DNA from: Clostridia bacterium
GTDB lineage: Bacteria > Bacillota > Clostridia > Oscillospirales > CAG-272
Direction: 5' to 3'
Assembly: GCA_017451485.1 (NCBI GenBank)
Contig: JAFTOG010000047.1
Location: forward strand, 1-45,129
DNA length: 45,129 nt
How positions within the stretch are numbered: position 1 is the first letter of the stretch; each line of letters starts with the position of its first letter. Below, in pieces: positions 17,113-25,917 of the stretch. The notes under the pieces are model-generated. The model was not told the DNA's origin, did not search any database, and worked only from the letters and a program-made list of their open reading frames with translations. A program made the translations under genes and the position numbers.

Positions 17113-17159
17113 GTATGTCTGTATACTTACATACTAACATATGAATCCCCCTTTGTCAA
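17113..17159 (-). promoter_or_regulatory. Promoter with overlapping palindromic operator for the XRE-SGNH operon
   Basis: On the minus strand TTGACA (17154-17159), 17 bases and TAGTAT (17131-17136) form the promoter. A 22-base palindrome (17113-17134; arms GTATGT/ACATAC, centre GTATAC, with two mismatched positions per arm) covers the -10 and start site. This is the expected site for repression by the XRE protein. Confidence 0.7.
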
Positions 17160-17164
17160 GAAAA

Positions 17165-17353
17165 TCAGAACACTTTTTCTATACTATTTATATAGGCCTC
17201 CATTTCAGTAAGCTCTTTTATTTCTTTAGCTTTATTTATGATTTTATCCTGCTCCTCGTCCTTTAAGCCAAGGAAATAGCCAAAGGCTCTTGTATTTCCG
17301 GAAAAAGCCATTTGCATATACACAGGCATATGGTCATTTATTATATCAAACAT
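17165..17353 (-). CDS. Small hypothetical protein
   Basis: This 62-residue protein is not recognised. It starts MFDIINDHMPVYMQMAFSG and is mostly helical and charged towards the C-terminus (KAKEIKELTEMEAY). The ATG at 17353 has GGAGGT five bases upstream, better than the earlier in-frame ATG at 17398. It lies directly upstream of the XRE gene, but the XRE gene has its own promoter, so co-regulation is uncertain. Confidence 0.55.
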   Translation of the reverse strand: MFDIINDHMPVYMQMAFSGNTRAFGYFLGLKDEEQDKIINKAKEIKELTEMEAYINSIEKVF

Positions 17354-17428
17354 AATTACCTCCGTAATATCCTTATATATATTTTCTCTCTCAAACAATA
17401 AAATATGGATGGTAATTACTTCTTTAAC

Positions 17429-17457
17429 TTGACAAACGGATTTTTTTTATTTATAAT
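17429..17457 (+). promoter_or_regulatory. Consensus promoter of rnpB
   Basis: TTGACA (17429-17434), 17 bases and TATAAT (17452-17457) match consensus exactly and place the start at about 17464, where the RNase P helix P1 begins. Confidence 0.9.
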
Positions 17458-17463
17458 AAATTC

Positions 17464-17828
17464 GAACTGAACCGGACGGTTGCGCGGTATGTCGCCGAAA
17501 GGTATTACCGTGAGGAAAGTCCGTGCTTCACAGGGCAGGATAACTGATAACATCAGCCGAGGGTGACCTTAGGGAAAGTGCAACAGAAAATTACCGCCAT
17601 TTTATGGTAAGGATGAAAACGCGAGGTAAGAGCTCACGACACGCTATGGTAACATAGGGTGGGTGTAAACCCTATCCGAAGCAACACCGTATACAAGAAC
17701 CTTTATTTGCCCGATAAGGCTTTTTGCCGTTCTTGTGGGTGGCACGCAATATTTTGCGGAGCGTTCCGGTGACGGGACGCAAAGATAGATAACCGTCGAT
17801 TACAGAACACGGCTTATAGGTTCAGTTC
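17464..17828 (+). ncRNA. rnpB: RNase P RNA
   Basis: This is the catalytic RNA that matures tRNA 5' ends. The conserved CR-I GAGGAAAGTCCG lies at about 17512-17523. The conserved 3' core AGATAGATAACCGTCG and ACAGAACACGGCTTATAGG lies near 17783-17820. Helix P1 pairs GAACTGAACC (17464-17473) with GGTTCAGTTC (17819-17828), which fixes both ends at about 365 nt, a normal length for bacterial RNase P RNA. The gene has a perfect promoter and an intrinsic terminator. Confidence 0.97.
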
Positions 17829-17832
17829 ATAC

Positions 17833-17861
17833 AAAAAAGCGACACCGGGTGTCGCTTTTTT
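17833..17861. terminator. Terminator of rnpB
   Basis: The stem AAAAAAGCGACAC/GTGTCGCTTTTTT has a short loop and U-tracts on both strands, so it could also stop a minus-strand transcript. Confidence 0.9.
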
Positions 17862-17892
17862 GTTTTACTGTCGTGACTAATAAAACCGCAAT

Positions 17893-17996
17893 GTGTAGAG
17901 TGGCATAAAATACTGTGCATCCCTAAGCCTTGTTTTAAGGTAAAGGCAAACAAAAAGCTTGTTTACAGGCATAAGTAACGGGATGTATGTCTACGT
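17893..17996. other. Possible structured RNA between rnpB and the ZIP gene
   Basis: No gene lies between 17862 and 18008. The stretch can fold into one long interrupted hairpin. GTAGA (17895-17899) pairs with TCTAC (17990-17994), TGCATCCC (17916-17923) with GGGATGTA (17980-17987), and GCCT (17927-17930) with AGGC (17967-17970). Apical AAACAA/TTGTTT pairs cap it, with a large asymmetric bulge at 17900-17915. A 6S-like RNA is conceivable but not shown. No good promoter is seen, and the strand is undecided. Confidence 0.3.
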
Positions 17997-18008
17997 CTGA
18001 AATTAAAC

Positions 18009-18057
18009 CCCCCGTTTTTGAAGTGAACCTCATTTGGTTCCATTCAAATTTCGGGGG
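18009..18057 (-). terminator. Long hairpin terminator after the ZIP gene
   Basis: CCCCCG (18009-18014) pairs with CGGGGG (18052-18057), enclosing TTTGAA/TTCAAA and GAACC/GGTTC pairs. On the minus strand it is followed by TTTAATTT. It lies 30 bases beyond the stop at 18086. Confidence 0.65.
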
Positions 18058-18085
18058 ATATTTATTCAATTATGTGTCTTAGTGC

Positions 18086-18844
18086 TTATCCGACAAGAGA
18101 ATCGAATACAAGCATAAGAGCAAAGCCTACAAGAAGTGAATAGGTTGCACTCATTTCATTACCGTGAGAGTGAGTCTCCGGTATCATTTCATCACTTATA
18201 ACATAAAGCATAGTGCCTCCCGCAAATGCAAGAGCAAAGGGCAATATTGCTGTTGAAATGCTGACAGCAAAATAGCCCAGCAGTGTTCCCACTATTTCCA
18301 CAACTCCTGTGGCAAGGGCTATCAAAAATGTTCTGCCCTTTTTCATTCCCGTAGCAAGCATAGGTGCAATTATTACCATGCCCTCAGGTATATTCTGCAG
18401 TGCTATACCGCCTGCAATCACCAACGCCTCTGCCGTATTCCCGGTGCCGAAGCCCACTCCTGCCGCAATACCCTCAGGCAAATTATGAATAGCTATTGCC
18501 ATTACAAAGAGTAAGACCTTATTAACCTGCTCCTTATTATGAGGATGCTCCTCCTGGTCAACACCGGTCATCCTATGAAGGTGAGGCACAAGACGGTCCA
18601 TAAGATTTACACAGATTGCTCCTAAGAAAATTCCCAATATACATACGGGCAATGCATATTTACCACCCAGCTCTAAGGATTCACCTATAAGACCGAACAC
18701 CGCCGCACTGAGCATTACTCCACCTGCAAAGGCAAGTACTATGTCGTTAAATTTATGACTCGTACCCTTAAAAACAAAGCCAAGTAAGGAGCCTATCACG
18801 GTTGCTCCACCGACTCCAAGGGCAGTAATCAACGCTATTTCCAT
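18086..18844 (-). CDS. ZIP-family divalent metal transporter
   Basis: This 252-residue polytopic membrane protein has about eight helices. The ZIP metal-site motifs are both present: IHNLPEGIAAGVG in TM4 and LQNIPEGMVI in TM5. A His-containing cytosolic loop (HLHRMTGVDQEEHPHNKE) lies between TM3 and TM4. It most resembles bacterial GufA/ZupT-like zinc or iron importers. The ATG at 18844 is preceded by AAAGG; a longer in-frame start crosses the promoter. Metal specificity cannot be decided. Confidence 0.9.
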   Translation of the reverse strand: MEIALITALGVGGATVIGSLLGFVFKGTSHKFNDIVLAFAGGVMLSAAVFGLIGESLELGGKYALPVCILGIFLGAICVNLMDRLVPHLHRMTGVDQEEHPHNKEQVNKVLLFVMAIAIHNLPEGIAAGVGFGTGNTAEALVIAGGIALQNIPEGMVIIAPMLATGMKKGRTFLIALATGVVEIVGTLLGYFAVSISTAILPFALAFAGGTMLYVISDEMIPETHSHGNEMSATYSLLVGFALMLVFDSLVG

Positions 18845-18875
18845 GTTATCACAACCTTTCAGTACGCATACTGCT

Positions 18876-18904
18876 ATTATACAATAATGCAAGTAAAATG
18901 TTAA
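18876..18904 (-). promoter_or_regulatory. Promoter of the ZIP gene
   Basis: On the minus strand TTAACA (18899-18904), a 17-base spacer and TATAAT (18876-18881) lie 31 bases ahead of the ATG. Confidence 0.7.
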
Positions 18905-18913
18905 TACACTGCA

Positions 18914-20401
18914 TCAAAGAGCTGAAAGCTCCTTAAAGCTGTCCTTAAGTGCAGGATAAAGCTTGCTGTAAAGACTGAAGTATTCCATATATTCCCGATG
19001 ATTAGCCTCATTATATCTTGTCTTTCCTCTTTCGGAAATACAGATATCACAGCCCTCCTCGACAGTTTTGAATACACCGGAGGCAACTCCTCCGAGAATT
19101 GCCACTCCAAGGGCTGCACACTCCTGGGAAACAAGGGTTTTTACATCTATTCCGTACACATCTGCCAGTATTTTCTGCCACAGTTTACTCTTTCCTCCTC
19201 CACCGCAGATAACCATATCGGACACATCTATGGAAAGCTCCTTAAGAAGCTCCACACAGCTATACAAAGAGTATGACACACCCTCCATAACAGCCCTTGC
19301 CATATGTGCACGGGTATGCATTGCAGAAAGACCGAAGAACACACCTCTGGAATTTACATCAAGGATAGGTGTTCTTTCTCCCATAAGATAAGGAAGATAT
19401 ATAAGCTTATCAGAGCCTATTCTGACAGCCTCACTTTGGGCATCGAGCTCCTTATAGCTTATATCTTTGGCAAGAGTATTTCTGAACCAGTTAAGGGAAA
19501 GCCCTGCTGCCTGTGTAACTCCCATTACATGCCATTTTCCTGGGACAGCACAGCAGAAGGTATGTATTCTTCCGTTTTTATCAAAAATCGGCTTATCTGT
19601 GTGGGCAAAAACCACTCCGCTTGTTCCGATTGTAGTAAATGCCTTACCCGTCTTGCATACTCCGGCACCAATTGCAGCAGCAGCGTTATCTCCTGCACCG
19701 CCTGCTACAACGATACCTTCCCTAAGTCCTGTTTTTTCGGATGCCTCCGTTGTTACGTAGCCTGTTGCCTCGGGACTCTCATACACCTTTGCAAGCAAGC
19801 TCATATCTATACCGAGCTTATCGCAGACCTCCTTGCTCCAGCATCTGCCGGCTATATCAAGAAGCTGCATTCCCGAAGCGTCGGAAACCTCTGTAGCATA
19901 TTCTCCCGTAAGCATAAATCTTATATAATCCTTAGGAAGAAGAATATGCCTGCATCTTCTGTAATTTTCCGGTTCATTTTTCTGTACCCATCTTATTTTT
20001 CCTGCAGTAAAGCCCTCTAACGCAGGATTGCAGGTTATTTCCATAAGCCTGTCGTGTCCGATTATTTCTTCTATTTCTCGACACTCCTCGGTAGTTCTGC
20101 CATCGCACCAGATTATTGCATTACGGATAACCTCATTATTCTCATCGAGCATCACAAGACCGTGCATCTGTCCCGAAATACCGATCCCGCATATTTCTCC
20201 GTCAGTAGCCTTTTCTGTAAGGTACTTAAGAGTCTTACATACAGCCTCCCACCAATCCGTGGGCTTCTGCTCTGCCCAGCCGTTTTTCGGCTGGTATAAG
20301 GGATATTCCTCTGTACAGGATGCAATCTCCCTACCCTGTATATCAAAAAGAACGCTTTTTGTTCCCGATGTGCCTACATCAATACCTATTAAATATTTCA
20401 T
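18914..20401 (-). CDS. xylB: Xylulokinase (FGGY family)
   Basis: This 495-residue FGGY sugar kinase should phosphorylate D-xylulose for entry into the pentose phosphate pathway. The N-terminus has IGIDVGTSGTKSVLFD with the ATP/Mg Asp, then ISGQMHGLV, which is characteristic of xylulokinases. NAIIWCDGRTTEEC, GGAGDNAAAAIGAG, TIGTSGVVFA and the C-terminal VICGGGGKSKLW complete the fold. The ATG at 20401 has GGAGG about eight bases upstream. It is divergent from an AraC-type regulator. No xylose isomerase xylA is in the window. Confidence 0.9.
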   Translation of the reverse strand: MKYLIGIDVGTSGTKSVLFDIQGREIASCTEEYPLYQPKNGWAEQKPTDWWEAVCKTLKYLTEKATDGEICGIGISGQMHGLVMLDENNEVIRNAIIWCDGRTTEECREIEEIIGHDRLMEITCNPALEGFTAGKIRWVQKNEPENYRRCRHILLPKDYIRFMLTGEYATEVSDASGMQLLDIAGRCWSKEVCDKLGIDMSLLAKVYESPEATGYVTTEASEKTGLREGIVVAGGAGDNAAAAIGAGVCKTGKAFTTIGTSGVVFAHTDKPIFDKNGRIHTFCCAVPGKWHVMGVTQAAGLSLNWFRNTLAKDISYKELDAQSEAVRIGSDKLIYLPYLMGERTPILDVNSRGVFFGLSAMHTRAHMARAVMEGVSYSLYSCVELLKELSIDVSDMVICGGGGKSKLWQKILADVYGIDVKTLVSQECAALGVAILGGVASGVFKTVEEGCDICISERGKTRYNEANHREYMEYFSLYSKLYPALKDSFKELSAL

Positions 20402-20464
20402 TGTGTTTCCTCCTTGCTCCAAAGCTGCTGTCTGCATGTGCAATATTTATGTTTTTATATGCTT

Positions 20465-20493
20465 ATTTTACCATATAAAAAATTCTTATGCAA
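20465..20493 (-). promoter_or_regulatory. Promoter of xylB
   Basis: On the minus strand TTGCAT (20488-20493), 17 bases and TAAAAT (20465-20470) lie 64 bases ahead of the xylB ATG. Confidence 0.65.
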
Positions 20494-20523
20494 CAGAAAA
20501 AACAGGTTTTTTCAAGACATATA

Positions 20524-20552
20524 TTGCTTTTTACTTACTTTTATGGTATCAT
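20524..20552 (+). promoter_or_regulatory. Promoter of the AraC-type regulator gene
   Basis: TTGCTT (20524-20529), 17 bases and TATCAT (20547-20552) lie 31 bases ahead of the ATG at 20583. The -35 elements of the divergent xylB and regulator promoters are only about 30 bases apart, so one operator could control both. Confidence 0.6.
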
Positions 20553-20582
20553 AACTAAGCAAGATGATTTTTGGAGGATGTT

Positions 20583-21401
20583 ATGTCTTTGTTTTTTCAA
20601 GATGAAAAATATGCCTCGGTTGAATTCCCCTGGCTGAATATTAATATAAAAAATATCAACTATATGGCAGATGCTTCCACTTGGGTAAAGCTTGTTATTA
20701 TAAATTCCGGTTCTGTAAATGCCACTATCAACGGTAAAAGCCATACAGCACAGGCAGGCGATATGCTTTTGATTTTACCCGGTGAGATACACTCCTTTGT
20801 GTCAGATTCAAGCGATGTGATTATTGTAAATATACCGTGTAACGGAGATAATGACGATACAGATATATATAAATGTATTTCCACCACTCCGATTATCAAG
20901 GGCTCATCTGCACTAAGCCGAGAGCTACGGGATTATATAGGCATTATAACGAAGGAGCTTAGCAACAGGAATCCTGGATATTCCTATATGGCTAAGGGTA
21001 TTGCAGGTGTTCTGGTATCATCTCTTATCAACTCGAGGGTAATAAGAGAATTAACCCAGGATGAGCTGAAAAAGCAGGAGGCTGAAAGTTCTCTGCTTAT
21101 TACTGTGAAGAAATATATAAAGGAAAGCTACAAGGAAAATATTTCCTTAGAGAGTACATCTGCTCATTGCAATCTTTCTCTTTTCTATTTTTCCCACCTT
21201 TTCAAAAGAATCACAGGTGTGACATTTTACGACTATCTTACATCGTACAGGCTTGATAAAGCCTTGGATATGCTTTTTGAAAGTAAAAAAATCCTTAATG
21301 TGGCATCCGAATGCGGATTTGCAACGGTAAGGACCTTCAACCGTTCATTCAAGAGCTTTTTCGGTTGCTCCCCATCGGAGTATTTAAGCTCGAACAAATA
21401 A
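20583..21401 (+). CDS. AraC-family transcriptional regulator
   Basis: This 272-residue regulator has an N-terminal cupin-like sensing domain (about 30-95; SGSVNATINGKSHTAQAGDM, LPGEIHSF) and a C-terminal double HTH (about 170-272; SLESTSAHCNLSLFYFSHLF, then ILNVASECGF..VRTFNRSFK, GCSPSEYL). The ATG at 20583 has GGAGG five bases upstream. The divergent position next to xylB suggests it activates sugar-kinase expression in response to a sugar, but this is inference. A HAD phosphatase gene follows 11 bases after its stop. Confidence 0.88.
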   Translation: MSLFFQDEKYASVEFPWLNINIKNINYMADASTWVKLVIINSGSVNATINGKSHTAQAGDMLLILPGEIHSFVSDSSDVIIVNIPCNGDNDDTDIYKCISTTPIIKGSSALSRELRDYIGIITKELSNRNPGYSYMAKGIAGVLVSSLINSRVIRELTQDELKKQEAESSLLITVKKYIKESYKENISLESTSAHCNLSLFYFSHLFKRITGVTFYDYLTSYRLDKALDMLFESKKILNVASECGFATVRTFNRSFKSFFGCSPSEYLSSNK

Positions 21402-21412
21402 CAGGAGGCTCT

Positions 21413-22087
21413 ATGATAAAGGCTATTATATTTGACCTTGACGGAACGCTGTGCGACACCCTTGACGATATACGGACGGGTGTGAACTCCGTGCTTGAAA
21501 GACTGGGCTATAAGACCAGAACAAAGGATGAAATACATAAGTTTATAAACAACGGTGCAAGGGAGCTTATAAGACGGTCTCTCCCTAAGGATGTGCAGGG
21601 TGTGGATTTTATATTGGAGAGTGCCCTCTCCGATTACAATATGGAATATGCCAAGTGCTACTGTAACGAGACCCACGCTTACGAAGGAATAGAGGAGCTT
21701 CTTATTGAGCTTAAAAGCATGGGATACAAATTAGGTGTACTTTCAAATAAGCAGGACCCTTTTGTAAAGGATATTATAAATAGAATGTTTGGGGACGATA
21801 CATTTACATTTGTAATGGGTCAGTCCGGATTTCCACCCAAGCCCGACCCGTCTTCTGCATTGTATGTAGCAAAATCTATGGGTGTTAAGGCTGAAAATTG
21901 TATATATGTAGGAGATTCCGATGTGGATGTTGAGACCTCTTACAGAGCAGGCATGGCATTTATCGGTGTAAAATGGGGATACAGAGATGAGGAGGTGCTT
22001 CGTATGGCAGGTGCATCTACTTTGGCATCTACTCCCTTTGAGCTTTTACAAGGTATTATTGATTTGAGTGCAGAAGAAGACGCATAA
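21413..22087 (+). CDS. HAD-superfamily phosphatase, phosphoglycolate phosphatase-like
   Basis: This 224-residue HAD hydrolase shows motif I IIFDLDGTLCDT, motif II VLSNKQ, the motif III Lys in FPPKPDPS, and motif IV YVGDSDVDVET. The helical cap between motifs I and II is the Gph/PGMB type. Gph or another sugar-phosphate phosphatase are equally possible. AGGAGG (21403-21408) lies four bases before the ATG and overlaps the regulator's end, so the two genes are coupled. Confidence 0.85.
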   Translation: MIKAIIFDLDGTLCDTLDDIRTGVNSVLERLGYKTRTKDEIHKFINNGARELIRRSLPKDVQGVDFILESALSDYNMEYAKCYCNETHAYEGIEELLIELKSMGYKLGVLSNKQDPFVKDIINRMFGDDTFTFVMGQSGFPPKPDPSSALYVAKSMGVKAENCIYVGDSDVDVETSYRAGMAFIGVKWGYRDEEVLRMAGASTLASTPFELLQGIIDLSAEEDA

Positions 22088-22088
22088 T

Positions 22089-22130
22089 AAAAGAATCACC
22101 ACAGTCATCGGACTGTGGTGATTCTTTTAT
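22089..22130. terminator. Bidirectional terminator, 18-bp perfect stem
   Basis: The arms at 22089-22106 and 22111-22128 pair perfectly around ATCG, with A- and T-rich flanks on both sides. It serves the HAD gene and the convergent transporter ending at 22138. Confidence 0.9.
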
Positions 22131-22137
22131 TTTACAG

Positions 22138-23523
22138 TTAAATTTTCATTATACCAAATACATCGAGAATTGAAGAAACAAGTATAGCAACAAGAAATAC
22201 AGGTGCTATATATTTAATTATTACATTAAAGAGCTTCTTTGCTTTAAAGGGGGCACTTATCTCCACCTCTTCATGAATAGCCTTGGGCTTAATAATAAAG
22301 CCGATAAATATACAGGTAAAAATAGCCACAACAGGCATAAGAATACTATTCGACAGGAAATCAAAGAAGTCAAGGAACTGCAAGCCTATTATCTTTATTC
22401 CTCCAAGCACACCGTAGCCGAGTGCAGAGGGTAAGCCGAGTACAAGACATCCTACAAGAACGATAAGGCATGTTATCTTTCTGTCTATCTTGAACTTATC
22501 CTGAATAACAGATACTACAGTTTCTGCCAGAGATATAGAGGAGGTAAGAGCTGCCAGAAGCACTAAAATGAAGAACAAAGCTCCTATAACCTGTCCACCC
22601 CAGATTGCATTGAATACCTTAGGCAATGTTTTGAACATAAGGGACGGACCTGCTGCAAGATCACCCTCTCCACCAAACACGAACACAGCAGGAATAATCA
22701 TAAGACCTGCAAGGAAAGCAACTCCCGTGTCAAAAATTTCTATCTGGTGGACGGATTTTTCAATGTTTACATCCTTCTTCATATATGAGCCATAGGTAAT
22801 CATAATACCCATTGCAAGGGACATTGAGTAAAATAACTGACCCATTGCGGAAATTACTGTCATAATCGAGAACTTGGAGAAATCAGGCTTGATATAGTAT
22901 ACTACGCCCTCCCACGCACCGTCGAGGAACATTACATAAATTGCAATGAACAAGGAAATAACAATAAGAACAGGCATCATTACCTTACTTACCTTCTCAA
23001 TTCCCTTTTCAACACCGAAGAGAACAACAACCATTGTAATTGCAATATATAAAACGAACCAAAGAATCGGCTCTCCGGCACCGGTAACAAATTTGTCAAA
23101 ATATGTTACGGTTTCTGTTACATCGCCGTTTACAACAGCTTCCGACCATGTTGTATCGTCTCCGTTTCCTGATATAAACATAGCAAAATATTTCATTACC
23201 CATCCACCGATTACCGAGTAGTAGGGTAAAATAAGCATAGGTATTATTGCTCCAAGATATCCGATAAACGCAAATTTTTTACTTAACTTGGCAAACGCAC
23301 CAACGGGGCTTAATCCTGTTTTTCTGCCTATTGCTATTTCAGCCACCATAAGCGTAAAGCCAAAGGTAACTGCAAGTATTATATAGACAAGAAGGAATAT
23401 ACCTCCACCGTACTTTGCGGCAAGATAGGGGAATCTCCATATATTTCCAAGACCCACAGCACTTCCCGCTGCGGCAAGAACGAAGCCTAACTTACCGGTA
23501 AAAGAGCTTCTCTGTTTTTCCAT
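22138..23523 (-). CDS. Sodium-dependent NSS/SNF-family transporter
   Basis: This 461-residue membrane protein has about 11-12 helices. The NSS signature is at the start: LAAAGSAVGLGNIWRFPYLAAKYGGG, with the Na-binding unwound TM1 (shown here in the conserved G..VGLGN.WRFPY pattern). ETVVS near TM8 and YGSYM are also typical. MhsT/LeuT-like relatives carry amino acids with sodium. The substrate cannot be read from the sequence. AAGGAAAAG precedes the ATG. It appears to be monocistronic. Confidence 0.9.
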   Translation of the reverse strand: MEKQRSSFTGKLGFVLAAAGSAVGLGNIWRFPYLAAKYGGGIFLLVYIILAVTFGFTLMVAEIAIGRKTGLSPVGAFAKLSKKFAFIGYLGAIIPMLILPYYSVIGGWVMKYFAMFISGNGDDTTWSEAVVNGDVTETVTYFDKFVTGAGEPILWFVLYIAITMVVVLFGVEKGIEKVSKVMMPVLIVISLFIAIYVMFLDGAWEGVVYYIKPDFSKFSIMTVISAMGQLFYSMSLAMGIMITYGSYMKKDVNIEKSVHQIEIFDTGVAFLAGLMIIPAVFVFGGEGDLAAGPSLMFKTLPKVFNAIWGGQVIGALFFILVLLAALTSSISLAETVVSVIQDKFKIDRKITCLIVLVGCLVLGLPSALGYGVLGGIKIIGLQFLDFFDFLSNSILMPVVAIFTCIFIGFIIKPKAIHEEVEISAPFKAKKLFNVIIKYIAPVFLVAILVSSILDVFGIMKI

Positions 23524-23625
23524 ATTCTTTTCCTTTACAAGTTTTGTTTCAATAATTATCTAATATATTATTCCATATTTCGCCAAAAATATCAATACCT
23601 TTCACATTTTTGGGTTAAAAATATA

Positions 23626-24336
23626 CTAAGTGCTTATTATTTTGTAATAGTTGTCCTTATTTTCGCACATAGCAGAAAGAGTTATATACGGTATATTGTC
23701 AATGACGGCATTTGCTCCACAATGATAATGTCCCTGTAAAACGAGCTTAACCCTTTCACTATGCTTTATAATTTCTCTCACCTCTTCACTGTTCTTGATA
23801 ATGTGACACTCTTGCACATTTGGGTCCAGATTTTCGTGGACGAGAATTACACATTCTTTTGAAGAATTATTAAGAGCTTTTTTCAAAAATTCTATCTGCT
23901 GCGGAGGCAAATTGGAATCCGTCCACTCGACTCCCGCAATGTCAAATCTAATCATATTGGATCGGTAGTTAGCATCAAGAACTATAAAATCGAGCTCCTC
24001 TGTGCTTACTACATAAGGAGGAATTTTGTAGCCTGTCTTTTCCACAAGCTCCTCTGCTTTCATCATAAGATAATCGTGATTACCCGGTACGAGATAAAAT
24101 GGAATACCGTAGGAGTTAATAAGCTCCATAACCTCTATAAAGCACTTCTCCACCGTTTCCTTGGTATCTGTGGGACCGTGATCGGTAAGGTCTCCCAAGC
24201 AAAAGCAAATGTCCACTCCCTCTCGTTTAAATGCCTCCATCGATACCTTAATTTTTTCGAAGGATGCACCGGAATCCCTTCCACCTCCAAGCTGAGATTT
24301 ACAATAATGGCTGTCCGTAAAAAGTCCTATTTTCAT
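23626..24336 (-). CDS. Calcineurin-like metallophosphoesterase
   Basis: This 236-residue cytosolic protein has the full metallophosphoesterase set: FTDSHYC (D, H), CLGDLTDHGP (D), VPGNHDYL (N, H), LVHENLD and LQGHYHCGA (H...H). The family hydrolyses phosphomono- or diesters with two metals. Its start overlaps the stop of the alanine symporter gene (ATGA), so it is translationally coupled to it. The 100 bases between its end and the NSS gene hold no other gene. Confidence 0.85.
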   Translation of the reverse strand: MKIGLFTDSHYCKSQLGGGRDSGASFEKIKVSMEAFKREGVDICFCLGDLTDHGPTDTKETVEKCFIEVMELINSYGIPFYLVPGNHDYLMMKAEELVEKTGYKIPPYVVSTEELDFIVLDANYRSNMIRFDIAGVEWTDSNLPPQQIEFLKKALNNSSKECVILVHENLDPNVQECHIIKNSEEVREIIKHSERVKLVLQGHYHCGANAVIDNIPYITLSAMCENKDNYYKIIST

Positions 24337-25742
24337 TCCTCATCCCCCCAATAATCAACTTGATGTGGAAGTCCTATATCCTTGGCATGGAATACAGGCT
24401 CCTTACCCTCTTTTCTCTGCTTTTCATAATCCTTAATAGCTCTTACGCCATACTTACCGAGGATAATTATAACAGGAATGTTTATAAGTGCCATAAGACC
24501 CATTGTAATGTCAGCAATATTCCAAAGAAGATCTGCTGTAAGTCCTGCTCCCACAAGAATCAAAAGAGAGCAAACGATGTAATATCCTCTTGTAAACCAT
24601 TTGGAGGGCTGACGCTTGAATATATGAATCACAGCCTTGTCTACATAATAGAGATTGCCGAGCAGGGTGGTAAAAGCAAACAGCACCATCGCCACAGTAA
24701 TGAATATTGGACCAAAGCCACCTAATGTGGCACTGAGTGACTCCTGTACATACTGTGCATCCGTCATTGTCGGTGTGGGATCAACTCCTGAGCACATACA
24801 CATAAATGCAGTTGCAGAGCAAACGAGGATCGTATCTATAAACACAGAGAGTACCTGAACAAGCCCCTGCTTTACCGGATGCTTTACATCGGCTGATGCA
24901 GATGCATTAGGGGCTGAGCCCACACCTGCCTCGTTGGAGAACAAGCCCCTTTTTATTCCGTACATAATACAGGAGCCTGTAAATCCTCCAAAAATCGCTT
25001 TGAAGTTAAAGGCATCCTTAAATATAGAGGCAAAAACCCCGGGGAGAGTGGTTATATTCAGTATTACGACAATCAATGCGACAAGAATATACGCAATTCC
25101 CATAACAGGGACCATGATTCCCGTAACCTTTAATATTCTCTTTCCTCCACCGATAAGACAGTATGCAACTGCAATAGCGATTATAGCACCTATTATCCAG
25201 GGAGTTGCCTTCTCATTATAGAAGCTATATACTGAAAATGTAGACTGGAGGTTGTAGGACGCAAGCATATTAAAGCCTACACCGTAGGTAAGAATAAGAA
25301 ATACAGAAAACACTATTGCAAGTGGGCGACACTTAAATGCCGTTTCAATATAATATGCAGGTCCACCGTAGCAACCGTCGGGACCTCTTTTCTTATAAAT
25401 CTGTGCTATTGTGCTTTCCATAAGTGCCGATGCACTGCCTATAATAGCAATTACCCACATCCAGAATACAGAGCCGAAGCCGCCGCTTAGTATAGCTGCG
25501 GAAACTCCGATAATATTACCTGTTCCTACTCTTGATGCCGTAGACACCATAAGTGCCTGAAAGGAGGAAACTCCCTTTCCATCACTTGGCTTTTCCGTAA
25601 CGGCACGAAATTGCTCCTTCATTAAACGAAAAGGGGCGAACCTTGTGCGAACAGTGAAATACACTCCTGCTCCCACAAGCAGGATAATGAGTATATATGT
25701 ATACATCACATTACTGATGCCTGATATTATATTCTCCAACAT
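24333..25742 (-). CDS. Sodium:alanine symporter (AGCS family)
   Basis: This 469-residue polytopic protein carries AGCS hallmarks: VGAGVYFTVRTRFAPFR, STASRVGTGNIIGVSAAI, MWVIAIIGSASALMESTIAQ, GGPAYYIE and LFSNEAGVGSAPNASASAD. It should import alanine or glycine with sodium. The ATG has AAGGAG upstream and a sigma-A promoter. It forms an operon with the metallophosphoesterase gene. Confidence 0.92.
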   Translation of the reverse strand: MLENIISGISNVMYTYILIILLVGAGVYFTVRTRFAPFRLMKEQFRAVTEKPSDGKGVSSFQALMVSTASRVGTGNIIGVSAAILSGGFGSVFWMWVIAIIGSASALMESTIAQIYKKRGPDGCYGGPAYYIETAFKCRPLAIVFSVFLILTYGVGFNMLASYNLQSTFSVYSFYNEKATPWIIGAIIAIAVAYCLIGGGKRILKVTGIMVPVMGIAYILVALIVVILNITTLPGVFASIFKDAFNFKAIFGGFTGSCIMYGIKRGLFSNEAGVGSAPNASASADVKHPVKQGLVQVLSVFIDTILVCSATAFMCMCSGVDPTPTMTDAQYVQESLSATLGGFGPIFITVAMVLFAFTTLLGNLYYVDKAVIHIFKRQPSKWFTRGYYIVCSLLILVGAGLTADLLWNIADITMGLMALINIPVIIILGKYGVRAIKDYEKQRKEGKEPVFHAKDIGLPHQVDYWGDEE

Positions 25743-25770
25743 AAAAGCTCCTTAGACATATATTCAACAT

Positions 25771-25799
25771 ATTTTAACATATTTTTCAAAATAAAGCAA
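25771..25799 (-). promoter_or_regulatory. Promoter of the alanine symporter operon
   Basis: On the minus strand TTGCTT (25794-25799), a 17-base spacer and TAAAAT (25771-25776) lie 28 bases ahead of the ATG. Confidence 0.65.
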
Positions 25800-25855
25800 T
25801 ATATAATTATTCTCTTTATGTTCAAAATGTTTTATTAACTATTTTACCTGAAAAA

Positions 25856-25884
25856 TTGATTTTTTTATGCCGATATGCTAAAAT
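25856..25884 (+). promoter_or_regulatory. Promoter of the GH95 gene
   Basis: TTGATT (25856-25861), 17 bases and TAAAAT (25879-25884) lie 33 bases ahead of the ATG at 25918. Confidence 0.65.
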
Positions 25885-25917
25885 AAATTTGAAAATGCTT
25901 TTCAAGGAGAATCTGTT

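Noticed and set aside
17893..17996. Firm annotation of 6S RNA
   Set aside because: The hairpin outline is suggestive, but promoter, strand and conserved bubble sequence could not be confirmed.
18009..18057. The long C/G hairpin as the end of an insertion sequence
   Set aside because: Only one copy is present, no transposase or target duplication is seen, and its position right after the ZIP gene fits a terminator.
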